64,000 nt of DNA from Granulicella paludicola. GTDB taxonomy: Bacteria; Acidobacteriota; Terriglobia; Terriglobales; Acidobacteriaceae. The notes below the pieces were generated by a model. The model saw only the letters and a program-made list of their open reading frames with translations, had not been told where the DNA came from and made no database searches. Positions 18,174 through 26,068 of the stretch are shown here, piece after piece. How positions within the stretch are numbered: position 1 is the first letter of the stretch; every line of letters begins with the position of its first letter. The DNA is taken from NCBI RefSeq assembly GCF_025685545.1, contig NZ_JAGSYC010000026.1:310001-374000 (forward strand). The letters run 5' to 3'. Both the position numbers and the translations under genes were made by a program.

Positions 18174-18803
18174 ATGAAGACGCCGTATTTAGCACTTTTC
18201 TCTGCCTTCGCCCTGTCGGCAGCCGCCGCTTGCGCGCAAACCGCCCCAACCTCCACCGTCACCACAGTGACTCCTCCTGTCGTCACCGGCGCCACCCTTG
18301 CCGACCGCAAGGAAAACCAGCAGGACCGCATAGCCCAGGGACTCAAGAGCGGCGAGATGACCGCCTCCGAAGCCTCCACCGTCGAAAAGCAGGAGGCCGG
18401 CATCAATAAGGAGGAAGCCGGAATGCGCGCGCAGGATAACGGTAAGCTCACCGCGCAGGACAAGACCACCCTCAACTCGCAGCTCAATGTCGAGTCGAAG
18501 GACATCTACGCCGACAAGCACAACGCCTCCACCCAGAAGCCCACCAACGGTGAGATCAACGATCGCCTCGCCCACCAGCAGGACCGCATCTCCAACGGCA
18601 TCAACAGCGACAAGCTCACCAACACGCAAGTCGCCAAGCTGGAGACACAGGAAGGCGGCATCAACAAGGAAGAGACCGGGATGCGCGCGCAGGACAACGG
18701 CAAGCTGACCGCGCAGGATAAGAAAACGCTCAACAAGCAGCTCAATCAGGAGTCCCGCCGCATCGCTCGCGACGAGCGCCGCACCGAAAAGCACAAGAAG
18801 TAA
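18174..18803 (+). CDS. secreted two-repeat helical protein
   Basis: A 209-residue protein with a signal peptide (cleavage near ACAQT, residue about 21) and then two copies of a 70-residue unit, at about residues 43-112 and 126-195. Each copy contains QQDRI, a GI/GL turn, (A/G)GINKEE(A/T)GMRAQDN, GKLTAQDK and a closing (V/Q)ES segment. The unit is hydrophilic, strongly helical and cysteine-free. The same repeat (QxxRIxxGxxSGxLTxxEAxxLE pattern) occurs in many small secreted proteins of unknown function in Proteobacteria. The GKLTAQD part resembles a degenerate EF-hand-like or heptad turn, but I see no complete calcium loop. It ends in a Lys/Arg-rich tail. A strong terminator follows directly, so the gene is transcribed alone. 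Confidence 0.8.
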   Translation: MKTPYLALFSAFALSAAAACAQTAPTSTVTTVTPPVVTGATLADRKENQQDRIAQGLKSGEMTASEASTVEKQEAGINKEEAGMRAQDNGKLTAQDKTTLNSQLNVESKDIYADKHNASTQKPTNGEINDRLAHQQDRISNGINSDKLTNTQVAKLETQEGGINKEETGMRAQDNGKLTAQDKKTLNKQLNQESRRIARDERRTEKHKK

Positions 18804-18814
18804 CCCCTCGCCTC

Positions 18815-18853
18815 ACGCAGAAGCCCCCAGCAACGCACTGGGGGCTTCTGCGT
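18815..18853 (+). terminator. strong stem-loop terminator
   Basis: A perfect 16-base stem (left arm 18815-18830, right arm 18838-18853) with a seven-base loop lies 12 bases after the stop codon of the two-repeat protein. The downstream T content is modest. Confidence 0.8.
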
Positions 18854-18897
18854 CTAGTTCCCCTTGCCTGACCTCATCCCTTCAAGGAGCCAGTTTC

Positions 18898-19854
18898 ATG
18901 ATCGCCAAGGCCCAGAATGCCTTCCTCACCTCTCTTGCCTTGATCTTGTCGGCCTCCTGCCTCGGCCTCATCGCACTGCTCTGTTCTGCGCGCACCTGCC
19001 ACGCGCAAGCCGCTCCAGTTGTCGAGAGCGAGTCAGCGCATACCGATATCCATGTCAATCCTGTGATGGGCGTCAACTTCTCACTTGACTACACCGGGCA
19101 GCACAATTCGGCGACCGGGTGGGCCAGCATTGTCATGCCCACCCTCTCCTACCGCTTCAACCGCTACCTCTCCGTCGATGCCTCCGTGCCCTGGTACGCC
19201 ACCCTGAACGCGAATGTAGCTACGACCAAGGCCGGTGTCACCACCTACCCTCTCAAGTCCGGAACAAATCTGCTTGGCGACACGGACATCGCGGGTCATC
19301 TCGAGTTCGCCCCTCGCAAGCTCGTTTACCAGCTGAACACCACCGTCGGTCTCGATACCGGGAACTACCGCTACGGCCTAAGTGCTAACACCACCACCTA
19401 CAACATCACCAACCACGCGGACTACGAGCTAGGACCTTTCACCCCCGATCTCGAGTTCGGCTTCGGCAACTCCTCCGCCCTCGCGAATACACACGTCCGT
19501 AAGGCTTATACGGCTGTCGGCCCACTCGCCAACTTCCAGGCCGGCACGTGGATCGAGCTGCCCTTCAACATGGGCCTCGATCTTGAGGCCTACGAGGACC
19601 TGCCCGTCGGCAACCAGAATGTGTACGGAACCATCACCAGGAAGAACAAGAAGGGTAAGACCGTCACGAAATCAATTTTGGAAGGAACCGGCGTCGCCGA
19701 GGACAACGGCTTTAACACCGAACTCGACCTGCCGCTCGGCCACCATTTTCTGCTCAATGGCACCTATGAGCGCAGCCTCGTGCAGGGCCTGGACACTGTC
19801 AGCGCTGGTATCACCTGGACCCTGCGCGCGCCCAAAATCCCCACACTCCGCTAA
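18898..19854 (+). CDS. predicted outer-membrane beta-barrel protein
   Basis: A 318-residue protein with an N-terminal signal peptide (long hydrophobic core, cleavage near CHAQA, residue about 38). The remainder is a run of short alternating beta strands (for example GVNFSLDYTG, VMPTLSYRFN, YQLNTTVGLD, GITWTLRAP), which is the pattern of a transmembrane barrel of about 12-14 strands. A good ribosome binding site, AAGGAG, lies nine bases before the ATG. No cysteines in the mature part and no plug or TonB box are seen. It may be a transparent-porin or MetA-pathway-of-phenol-like barrel; the family is not certain. It follows the two-repeat protein but is separated from it by a terminator. Confidence 0.7.
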   Translation: MIAKAQNAFLTSLALILSASCLGLIALLCSARTCHAQAAPVVESESAHTDIHVNPVMGVNFSLDYTGQHNSATGWASIVMPTLSYRFNRYLSVDASVPWYATLNANVATTKAGVTTYPLKSGTNLLGDTDIAGHLEFAPRKLVYQLNTTVGLDTGNYRYGLSANTTTYNITNHADYELGPFTPDLEFGFGNSSALANTHVRKAYTAVGPLANFQAGTWIELPFNMGLDLEAYEDLPVGNQNVYGTITRKNKKGKTVTKSILEGTGVAEDNGFNTELDLPLGHHFLLNGTYERSLVQGLDTVSAGITWTLRAPKIPTLR

Positions 19855-19936
19855 GCCACGCTTGGAGGCACACGATGGCTGACGGGACTTCGCCCACGCC
19901 CTTCACCCGTGCTTCGATCAAAACGGACTTTCGTTG

Positions 19937-20377
19937 CTAGGATGTCGTCTCGTTTCCGCTGAGGCGGAAGTGGATTGTGATGATTGTGCCAACTTTTACG
20001 GGAGTGTCGTTCACGAGAAACGGCGCATACTTCCACTGGTTCACCGCGGTCAGTGCGGGTATGCGAAGGATTTCCGTGCCGGAGACGACATCGAGGCTCT
20101 TGACCTTGCCCTTTTCATCCACGATCGCATATAGAACGACGTCGCCCTCGATGGCGGCGTTCTTCGCCTCCACCGGGTAAACAGGCGGCACCTTGGAGAT
20201 ATTCATTGCCTCCATTTTGGCTGGATCGACCTGCACGAGAGTGTCTGGCGCAGTCGCAGTCTCTGTAGTTGCCTGCGGGTTCCCCGAACTGGTTGTTTCC
20301 GCCGACTGCGCGCAGAGCGTCGTCCCGGTAAACAGAGTTGCGACAAAGATGGTGATCGCGAGTATTCGTGTCTGCAT
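19937..20377 (-). CDS. secreted TonB C-terminal domain protein
   Basis: A 146-residue protein with a signal peptide (cleavage near LCAQS, residue about 24), an acidic Thr/Ser-rich linker and a TonB C-terminal domain at residues 62-140 (PPVYPVEAKNAAIEGDVVLY, KSLDVVSGTEILRIPAL, NQWKYAPFLV). True TonB keeps an uncleaved N-terminal anchor and a Pro-rich spacer; here the helix looks like a cleavable signal and the spacer is very short. It may therefore be free in the periplasm and bind TonB boxes or peptidoglycan rather than transmit energy. GAGG precedes the ATG by six bases. No TonB-dependent receptor gene is adjacent. Confidence 0.8.
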   Translation of the reverse strand: MQTRILAITIFVATLFTGTTLCAQSAETTSSGNPQATTETATAPDTLVQVDPAKMEAMNISKVPPVYPVEAKNAAIEGDVVLYAIVDEKGKVKSLDVVSGTEILRIPALTAVNQWKYAPFLVNDTPVKVGTIITIHFRLSGNETTS

Positions 20378-20408
20378 AAGGGCCTCGTGTCAGGATCACG
20401 AACGAATT

Positions 20409-20428
20409 TAGCTCAGCGATCAGAGCTA
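20409..20428. promoter_or_regulatory. inverted repeat TAGCTC/GAGCTA upstream of the TonB_C gene
   Basis: Two six-base arms in perfect symmetry with an eight-base spacer lie 31 bases upstream of the TonB_C start codon. Size and position suit a dimeric repressor or activator site. There is no match to a regulator I can name. Confidence 0.3.
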
Positions 20429-20615
20429 TTCCCGACTTGCCTTAAACTTACCCCAAAACGACACCGCACAGGGTCTCCGGCAAGCAGCCCACCCATTTCG
20501 GCAGGAGCGATTCCCGATATGAATACAAACCGTCAAGAGCTCGCCCAAGCCGTGCGATGGAGGCTAAACCGGTAGTGATACTTCAGCTACGCGAATCGCA
20601 GGCACGATCAAGGGC

Positions 20616-22046
20616 TTAGCGCAGCAGGTACAGCGCGCACCCATGCTCCGGAATCTTCACATCGAGGCCGCTGCCCGGCTCGTCCTTCTCCACCACGTCT
20701 CTCGGCTTCCAGACGTTGTGCGCTCGCCACGACTTGCCGCCCAGTGTCTTATCGAGCTCCGCATAGCTGCTCTTGAAGGTCATCTCCTTCTCGCTCAGGT
20801 TAAACACGGCGACCGCCTCTTCTCCCTGCGGAAGATGCGACCGCCAAACAACGATATCGCCAGCGTGCGAGAGCTCATACGATCCACTGCCTTGCTGGTC
20901 GATGCGGATCAGGTCGCGGTTTGTCAGAAGTGCCAGCATCTCGTCGTCCAGCAGCGTCAGGTTTGCTCCCAAAATCAGCGGGCTCCGCGCCATCGCCCAA
21001 AGAGACAGCAGCGACCGCCGCTCCACGGTATCCAGCCCGGAGTTGCGGGGTTCACCCCAGCCCGGATGCGGTCGCAGCTCACCGATAGCCAGCATATCCG
21101 CATCGGGCCAGTTCCCCGGCTTCGCATACTTGGCCCAGGCAGCCAGCCGCGGGAACTGCTCCTTCACCGTCTGCGGCCAGTTCTTGCCCTTCGTCGGAGC
21201 CCATACGTCCCACTCGTCATCGGAGATGCGCCACATGTTCGCGAGCGTACTCACCTCCTCTGCGTGGGCCAGATTCATGGGACCCGGTGACAGGCTCAGC
21301 ACGATCGGCCTGCCGGTCTTATCAATCGCTCTTCGGATCATCCTGATCTCATCGATCTTGTACGGATGGTCGCCAATGCAATCGACCTTGATCAGATCGA
21401 CGCCCCACATCGCATATTGCCGCATCAGCGAGTCGTACCAAGCCTGCCCTGCTGCATTGTCCTTCACGCCCCAACTGGTCGGGTCCCACGAGCAGGCATC
21501 GCTTGTGTCCGCGGCATCCTGCGCATGAAACGCGCTGCCCTCAATGGGAGTGTTCCGCTCCGTGCTTACCCGCGGAATGCCGCGAATGATGTGAATGCCG
21601 AACTTCAACCCCTGCGCATGAACCGACCTGCCCAGCGCAGCGAAGCTCGTCTCCTCGATCGTGGCTGCAAGCTTTGCGCCCGCAGGCAGCGTTTTCGGTG
21701 CCGAGACCACCCTGCCAGCGGAAGGAAACCGGGCAGGCACCGGCACATAACGGCCATGCGCATCGATGGCATAGCGCAACGTATCCGACTTCTCGCGGTC
21801 CTGCGGATTTTCGAAGTACCAGCCCTCATCGATAACGGCATAGTTCCAGCCGAAGGGCAGCAGCTTTGTCTTGAGCACCCGCACGTTGTCGCGGAACTGC
21901 GGCTCGGTGATGGTCAGGCCATAGGCATCCCAGCTGTTCCAACCCATCGGAGGAGTCTGCGCGATGGCCTTACCACCGGGCGTCTGCGCACCTGCGCCTG
22001 CACACACCATCACAGCCATCACACAAGAAAACAAAAAGGTCTTCAT
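20616..22046 (-). CDS. secreted glycoside hydrolase family 27 alpha-galactosidase
   Basis: A 476-residue GH27 enzyme with a signal peptide (GAGAQ, residue about 21). GH27 proteins release alpha-galactose (some alpha-N-acetylgalactosamine or arabinopyranose) with retention. Family text includes PPMGWNSWDAYG near 32-43 and YAVIDEGWYFENP near 69-81. The nucleophile Asp lies in DLIKVDC near 221 and the acid/base Asp in WRISDDEWD near 275, followed by a C-terminal beta-sandwich. An insertion of about 60 residues (85-150, with the DAHGRYVPVPARFPSAG text) lengthens the first third. Export points to plant galactomannan or galactolipid use, fitting a soil polysaccharide degrader. It is transcribed divergently from the thioredoxin gene. 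Confidence 0.9.
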   Translation of the reverse strand: MKTFLFSCVMAVMVCAGAGAQTPGGKAIAQTPPMGWNSWDAYGLTITEPQFRDNVRVLKTKLLPFGWNYAVIDEGWYFENPQDREKSDTLRYAIDAHGRYVPVPARFPSAGRVVSAPKTLPAGAKLAATIEETSFAALGRSVHAQGLKFGIHIIRGIPRVSTERNTPIEGSAFHAQDAADTSDACSWDPTSWGVKDNAAGQAWYDSLMRQYAMWGVDLIKVDCIGDHPYKIDEIRMIRRAIDKTGRPIVLSLSPGPMNLAHAEEVSTLANMWRISDDEWDVWAPTKGKNWPQTVKEQFPRLAAWAKYAKPGNWPDADMLAIGELRPHPGWGEPRNSGLDTVERRSLLSLWAMARSPLILGANLTLLDDEMLALLTNRDLIRIDQQGSGSYELSHAGDIVVWRSHLPQGEEAVAVFNLSEKEMTFKSSYAELDKTLGGKSWRAHNVWKPRDVVEKDEPGSGLDVKIPEHGCALYLLR

Positions 22047-22145
22047 GGCCTCTCAACATATCATTCCCTGCTTGCAGCTGGCCTGCCTTTGAGAGCATTG
22101 TGCCCACGCATGCATCTAACCTCAGGACTGAACCAGGAGAACGCC

Positions 22146-22574
22146 ATGCCCGTCATTCGTGTCTGCCCGCACTGCCAAACCAAGAACCGCATCCCCGCCC
22201 GGCATCTTGCTGACACAGGTCGTTGCGGCGCGTGCAAAGAAGCTCTGCCGCCGCAGGCTGAACCCCTTGCCGCAGACACAGCGCTCTTCGACGAGACGAT
22301 TCAGAACTCGCAGGTGCCGGTGCTGGTCGACTTCTGGGCGGACTGGTGCGGCCCCTGTCGCATGGCTGCTCCAGAGGTAGCCAAGACCGCCAAGGAGATG
22401 GCTGGCCGCGCCCTCGTACTCAAGGTCGACACCGAAAAGCAGCCCCAACTGGCAGCGCGCTACAACGTGCGTGGCATTCCGAACTTTGCTGTGTTCTCCG
22501 GCGGCAAACTCGTCCGCCAGGAGGCTGGATTCGTCGATCACACGGTCATGAGCCGCTGGCTCCAGACAGTCTGA
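22146..22574 (+). CDS. trxC: thioredoxin 2 with N-terminal zinc ribbon
   Basis: A 142-residue TrxC-type thioredoxin. ATG 22146 is chosen because AGGAGA lies just upstream and the product begins with the family's zinc ribbon (CPHC at about 7-10 and CGAC at 28-31). The thioredoxin fold carries the active site WCGPC with cysteines at 68 and 71, and the cis-proline in GIPNF. It reduces protein disulfides in the cytoplasm and takes part in peroxide defence. The frame extends much further upstream, but that part is antisense to the galactosidase and not thioredoxin-like. It converges with the TPR fusion gene, nine bases apart. Confidence 0.95.
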   Translation: MPVIRVCPHCQTKNRIPARHLADTGRCGACKEALPPQAEPLAADTALFDETIQNSQVPVLVDFWADWCGPCRMAAPEVAKTAKEMAGRALVLKVDTEKQPQLAARYNVRGIPNFAVFSGGKLVRQEAGFVDHTVMSRWLQTV

Positions 22575-22583
22575 CCTCTAGCG

Positions 22584-24572
22584 TCACGGCAGCTTGGCCA
22601 GGTTTGATCTCGCAGCATCAAGCGACGGATCCAGCTCAATCGCGCGCTCGAAGTCTTTCCTGGCACTGAGCTTGTTACCACTCTGGGCTTCCATCACACC
22701 GAGGTCGCTCCAGTCGCTTGCACTCTTCGGCGCCAGCGCAATCACGGCCTTCTGCTCCTGCACAGCGTCCACCTGCTGTCCCATCTGCGCATACACCTGT
22801 GCAAGCGCACGATGCGGGTCAGGGTCCATCGGCTCGATACTTTGCCATGCCTTTAGCCGAGCGAGTGCCTTCGCCAGCAGGCCTTCATTCGCATAGACGA
22901 TCGCCAGCAGCCGCTGGGCGGCCCCATCCTGAGGGTGCGCCGCTGTCAGCGTCACCAGCAGGGACTCCGCCTCCGCTGTGTCCTCATGCTCCGCGTCGAT
23001 GGAAGCCAGATCGAACGCAGCGTCGGTGTAGCTGGCGTCCGTTGCAACAGCCTCTCGCAGTTGCTGTTGCGCGCCCTGCCAGTCGCCGGCTGCAGCCATC
23101 GCGGCACCGAGCGACGTCATTGTGCGCACATCCTTGGGTCGCTGCACCAGCAGCCTGCGATAGATCGCCTCGGCCTGCGTGCTATGGCCCTGCGCCGTCT
23201 CCAGCGCGGCCATGTTGTAGAGCGCGATGTCGTCATCCGGGCTCTTGCGCAGGCGATTCTCCATCCACGCCTGTTCTAACGCGAGCCGCGGATCGGGCTC
23301 ATCGGCTTTCGGACCGACGGGCAATACCTGCAACCAGAGATGAGCCATCTCATCCTCGCTGCGATTGCCCGCATGCACCGCTACCGGCGGGCTGTGCGGA
23401 TTGTGAACATTCGCCGCGGAGTTGTCGTAGCTATAGCGCATATGAACGACTGTCCCTGCGGGCAGCGGCAGAGGTTTCGCCAGCCTGTAAACGCTCTGCC
23501 GATCGATGTCCCAACTCTCGATGAGGATGAGGTCCTGACGCGAGCCATCGGGTAGCATCGCCCAGCCTTCAAGCCGCTTCCCCAGGTAGTGCGCATGCGG
23601 ATAGACGCCTAACACCTGCACCGCGACGGGAAGCTTCAACTCGTCCTCCACTACGAAGTCGGTGGCTCCTGCCGGGATGTTGAGCGCGGCATCGTTCTCC
23701 AACTGCAGCAGCATCGGATGCTCGCTCGCGGGCTTATCCGTAAAGTACAGCCCGATCTTCGCGCGCACCGTCTCTGGCTTGCCGGTCGGCTTCAGATGCA
23801 TGTTCAGAATCAGGTCGTCGCCAGGATTGAGCCGCCACGGCATTCCCTGCGGTTCCACCAGCGCGGTCGAGTCCGGCTTCCAGAACAGAAAGTGGCTGTC
23901 CGGGTCGAAGTCATCGCCTGAGTCCACCAGAATATCCATTCCCGGGACACCGCGCTGCCAGTCCGCAGGATGCTGCCGCCGCAGTGACTGCGTCCGATCG
24001 AGAATCACATTCGCATGATGGGTCACTTGCGCCGATCCCGGCTGAATCTCCATCGCCCGCACCCAACGAGAGGTCTGCAGCGAGCTGGGCAGCACAAAAT
24101 TCATATATAGATCAGTACCCGAAGCAGGTACCTGCATGGCCGCAGGCATCTCCAGCACAAGGTCCGGCGGCCCGAGTTCCCAGCTGCTCTTGAAGGTCGG
24201 TGCCACCGGCACCTTGCCTGCACCCTCCGGTGCGCCGGATGCGACCCACGCCTTGATCGCGGCGATCTCGGCCTCACTCATACGTCGATTGCCTGCGAAC
24301 TCGCCATGCCCCGGGGCAGGCAGCCACGGCGGCATGTAGCGACTCTGCGTGACGTCGAGCATCTGCGGCGACCACCGCTTCGCCTGCGCATACGTCGAAA
24401 GATCGAACGGCCCCGATCCACCTGTGTGATGGCAACTCAGGCAATTTTTGTAGACGATCGGAGCAATCTCTCCGCGCCAGGTCACCAGCTCGCGCTCATG
24501 CGCAGAAAGCTTCGTGGCAGGCTGCTGCGCCAGGAGCGCACCACTACACAGCAACAGGACCAGAACCTTCAC
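22584..24572 (-). CDS. cytochrome c, copper type II monooxygenase-like and TPR fusion protein
   Basis: A 662-residue exported protein. After a signal peptide (residues 1-15) comes a cytochrome c-like domain with CLSCH (C44, C47, H48) and a likely Met ligand in RYMPPW. Residues 150-420 resemble the two-domain PHM/DBH copper monooxygenase core. THHANV (185-190) matches the HH pair of the first copper site, NMHLKPTG near 256 the third His, PHAHYLG near 324-330 the HxH of the second site, and SEDEMAHLW near 404-412 its Met ligand. Four or five TPR repeats (about 430-655) follow. Known members hydroxylate peptides or amines using ascorbate; a heme domain in front could deliver electrons instead. 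The redoxin upstream overlaps by four bases, so they form one operon. Confidence 0.82.
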   Translation of the reverse strand: MKVLVLLLCSGALLAQQPATKLSAHERELVTWRGEIAPIVYKNCLSCHHTGGSGPFDLSTYAQAKRWSPQMLDVTQSRYMPPWLPAPGHGEFAGNRRMSEAEIAAIKAWVASGAPEGAGKVPVAPTFKSSWELGPPDLVLEMPAAMQVPASGTDLYMNFVLPSSLQTSRWVRAMEIQPGSAQVTHHANVILDRTQSLRRQHPADWQRGVPGMDILVDSGDDFDPDSHFLFWKPDSTALVEPQGMPWRLNPGDDLILNMHLKPTGKPETVRAKIGLYFTDKPASEHPMLLQLENDAALNIPAGATDFVVEDELKLPVAVQVLGVYPHAHYLGKRLEGWAMLPDGSRQDLILIESWDIDRQSVYRLAKPLPLPAGTVVHMRYSYDNSAANVHNPHSPPVAVHAGNRSEDEMAHLWLQVLPVGPKADEPDPRLALEQAWMENRLRKSPDDDIALYNMAALETAQGHSTQAEAIYRRLLVQRPKDVRTMTSLGAAMAAAGDWQGAQQQLREAVATDASYTDAAFDLASIDAEHEDTAEAESLLVTLTAAHPQDGAAQRLLAIVYANEGLLAKALARLKAWQSIEPMDPDPHRALAQVYAQMGQQVDAVQEQKAVIALAPKSASDWSDLGVMEAQSGNKLSARKDFERAIELDPSLDAARSNLAKLP

Positions 24573-25171
24573 TGTTTCGCGTCCTCACTCGTCTGCACAG
24601 GCGCGCTGGGGTTCATGATGGCGCAGCCGACGGGCGTTCCCACAGCCTTCTGCACAGGGCGCTGCCCCAGCACCTCGCTCACAACCTGCTCGATGAAATG
24701 CTCGGTTGCCTGCGGCCGTTCCACGCCCAGCCGAACATAGCGATCGTCGATGCGCCCGGTATACACCGGCTTCCAGGCAGCGCCATCACGGACAAGCACC
24801 GCCGCCTCTGGAGTCACGCGAGCATGCGTCAGCGCGACCAGCCGACTAGCCTTATCCAGAACGGCATCTTTTCCCACGCCGAACGCGGCAAGGTGATGCG
24901 TCATCGTCTGCAAGGTCTCGCCCGTGTTGGGGTAGACGAACCAGAACGCTACGTCACGCGCGGCGAACTCATGCTGCACGCGCAGCATCTCCGGCAGTGT
25001 CCGGTTCGAGACAGGGCAGTCGCTCGCCACGAAGTACAGCACCACAGCTTTGGCTGACGCGGGTGCCAGTTCCAACAGCGGTCTGCCGTCAGCCTGCAAG
25101 CCGAAAGCTTGTTCCCCAGCACTCGCGGCGCACGCCAGCACCACAGCCACCACTGCTCGACCCCATTGCAT
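24569..25171 (-). CDS. exported redoxin (thioredoxin-like) with a single active-site cysteine
   Basis: From ATG 25171 this is a 200-residue protein with a signal peptide (AVVAVVLACAASAG). An upstream in-frame ATG at 25282 would add 37 residues without a signal and would overlap the divergent fmdB start. The thioredoxin-like fold is marked by VLYFVASDCPVSNRTLPEM, where only the first Cys of the usual CxxC is present (DCPVSN). This variant is common in exported redoxins linked to cytochrome c proteins in Acidobacteria and Planctomycetes. Its stop codon overlaps the start of the cytochrome/monooxygenase/TPR gene (ATGA), so the pair is co-translated. It may handle redox or copper delivery for that enzyme; this is inference from context. 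Confidence 0.78.
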   Translation of the reverse strand: MQWGRAVVAVVLACAASAGEQAFGLQADGRPLLELAPASAKAVVLYFVASDCPVSNRTLPEMLRVQHEFAARDVAFWFVYPNTGETLQTMTHHLAAFGVGKDAVLDKASRLVALTHARVTPEAAVLVRDGAAWKPVYTGRIDDRYVRLGVERPQATEHFIEQVVSEVLGQRPVQKAVGTPVGCAIMNPSAPVQTSEDAKQ

Positions 25172-25280
25172 GGCAGCGATTCTAGGCTGCCGTTGGAGGG
25201 CTTGTATAGCGGCAGCAGCCGTCTGAGCCGCCTGCGGGCTGTATCCTAGAGACTGAGCACTGAATCCAGAAGGAACCGCC

Positions 25281-25601
25281 ATGCCGCTCTACGAATACGA
25301 ATGCTCCGCCTGCCACCGTCGCACGGAGAAGATCCAGAAGTTTTCTGACGCCGAGCTCACCATCTGCCCGCACTGCGGCGGACCGCTCGAGCGCACCATC
25401 ACCGCACCCGCCTTCAACTTCGCCGGAGGTGGCTGGTACAAAGACCTTTACTCCTCCACCGCGAAGCCCTCCGGCGACTCCAGCGCAGCTGCTCCAGCGA
25501 CCGCCGCAAGCACTGATTCGGCTCCCGCTGCCGCACCCGCAGCTCCGACCGCTGCTGCAGCCCCTGCTCCCCCCGCCGCATCCAATACGTCGAAGACTTA
25601 G
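25281..25601 (+). CDS. FmdB-family zinc ribbon protein
   Basis: A 106-residue protein. The first 55 residues form the FmdB zinc ribbon: MPLYEYECSACHRRTEKIQK, with cysteine pairs CSAC (8-11) and CPHC (about 34-37), then the typical close ITAPAFNFAGGGWYKDLYSS. The remainder is a low-complexity Ala/Pro/Ser tail. FmdB was first described as a putative regulator beside a formamidase gene; its general role is unknown and a nucleic-acid or protein contact through zinc is presumed. AGAAGGAA precedes the ATG. It is divergent from the redoxin gene with 109 bases between them. Confidence 0.9.
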   Translation: MPLYEYECSACHRRTEKIQKFSDAELTICPHCGGPLERTITAPAFNFAGGGWYKDLYSSTAKPSGDSSAAAPATAASTDSAPAAAPAAPTAAAAPAPPAASNTSKT

Positions 25602-25667
25602 CTCCTGTTGGCGGAGGCAGTACTCCCGTCTTTCTTCCCTTATACCCAAGGTTCTACTCACTGAGAT

Positions 25668-25934
25668 ATGATTCAGGCCATGAAGGTGTCACGTTCCCTC
25701 CGCAAACTCGGTAACCAGATTGGCGATCAGATTGACGATCTGACGGACAGCCACGAGAGCAGCCTGCTGCGCACCGTCGGGTGGGTCTCTGCGGGCGTCA
25801 CAGCTGTCGCTCTCGGACTGATCGTTGGCCGCGAGATTCGCCAGCGATATAAGTTCAATCGCCGCACCCCCTACGATTTCTACGCTCACTCGGGCGATCA
25901 GGTGCAGGACGTGGACTTCGGCGTAGGCATCTAG
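25668..25934 (+). CDS. small single-pass membrane protein
   Basis: An 88-residue protein with a polar, helical N-terminus (two GDQIDD-like segments), one membrane helix at about residues 38-57 (VGWVSAGVTAVALGLIVG) and a basic stretch after it (REIRQRYKFNRR), which predicts the C-terminus on the cytoplasmic side. ATG 25680 is an alternative start four codons in. No family recognised. It resembles the YtxH or DUF883 kind of small envelope stress proteins only in layout. Its neighbours are fmdB and moaA. Confidence 0.65.
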   Translation: MIQAMKVSRSLRKLGNQIGDQIDDLTDSHESSLLRTVGWVSAGVTAVALGLIVGREIRQRYKFNRRTPYDFYAHSGDQVQDVDFGVGI

Positions 25935-26068
25935 CTCGCGGAGAATCTGGAATCAACAGGCAGGAGACAGCGGCGGTTCCGCCCCGCTTCACTCCTGCCC
26001 TTCGCTTTTCTGATCCGGAGCACCGGGTCGCCACGCCGTAGCGCGCATCCAATCTAAGTAAGCCTTTC

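Noticed and set aside
21366-22145. Long upstream extension of the thioredoxin reading frame
   Set aside because: It runs antisense to the GH27 galactosidase and its translation is not thioredoxin-like. The zinc-ribbon start at 22146 with AGGAGA is the family boundary.
25935-26068. Leader of moaA considered as a molybdenum-cofactor riboswitch
   Set aside because: I could find short GCAGGAG/CTCCTGC-like complementarity but not the conserved Moco riboswitch core, so no call was made.
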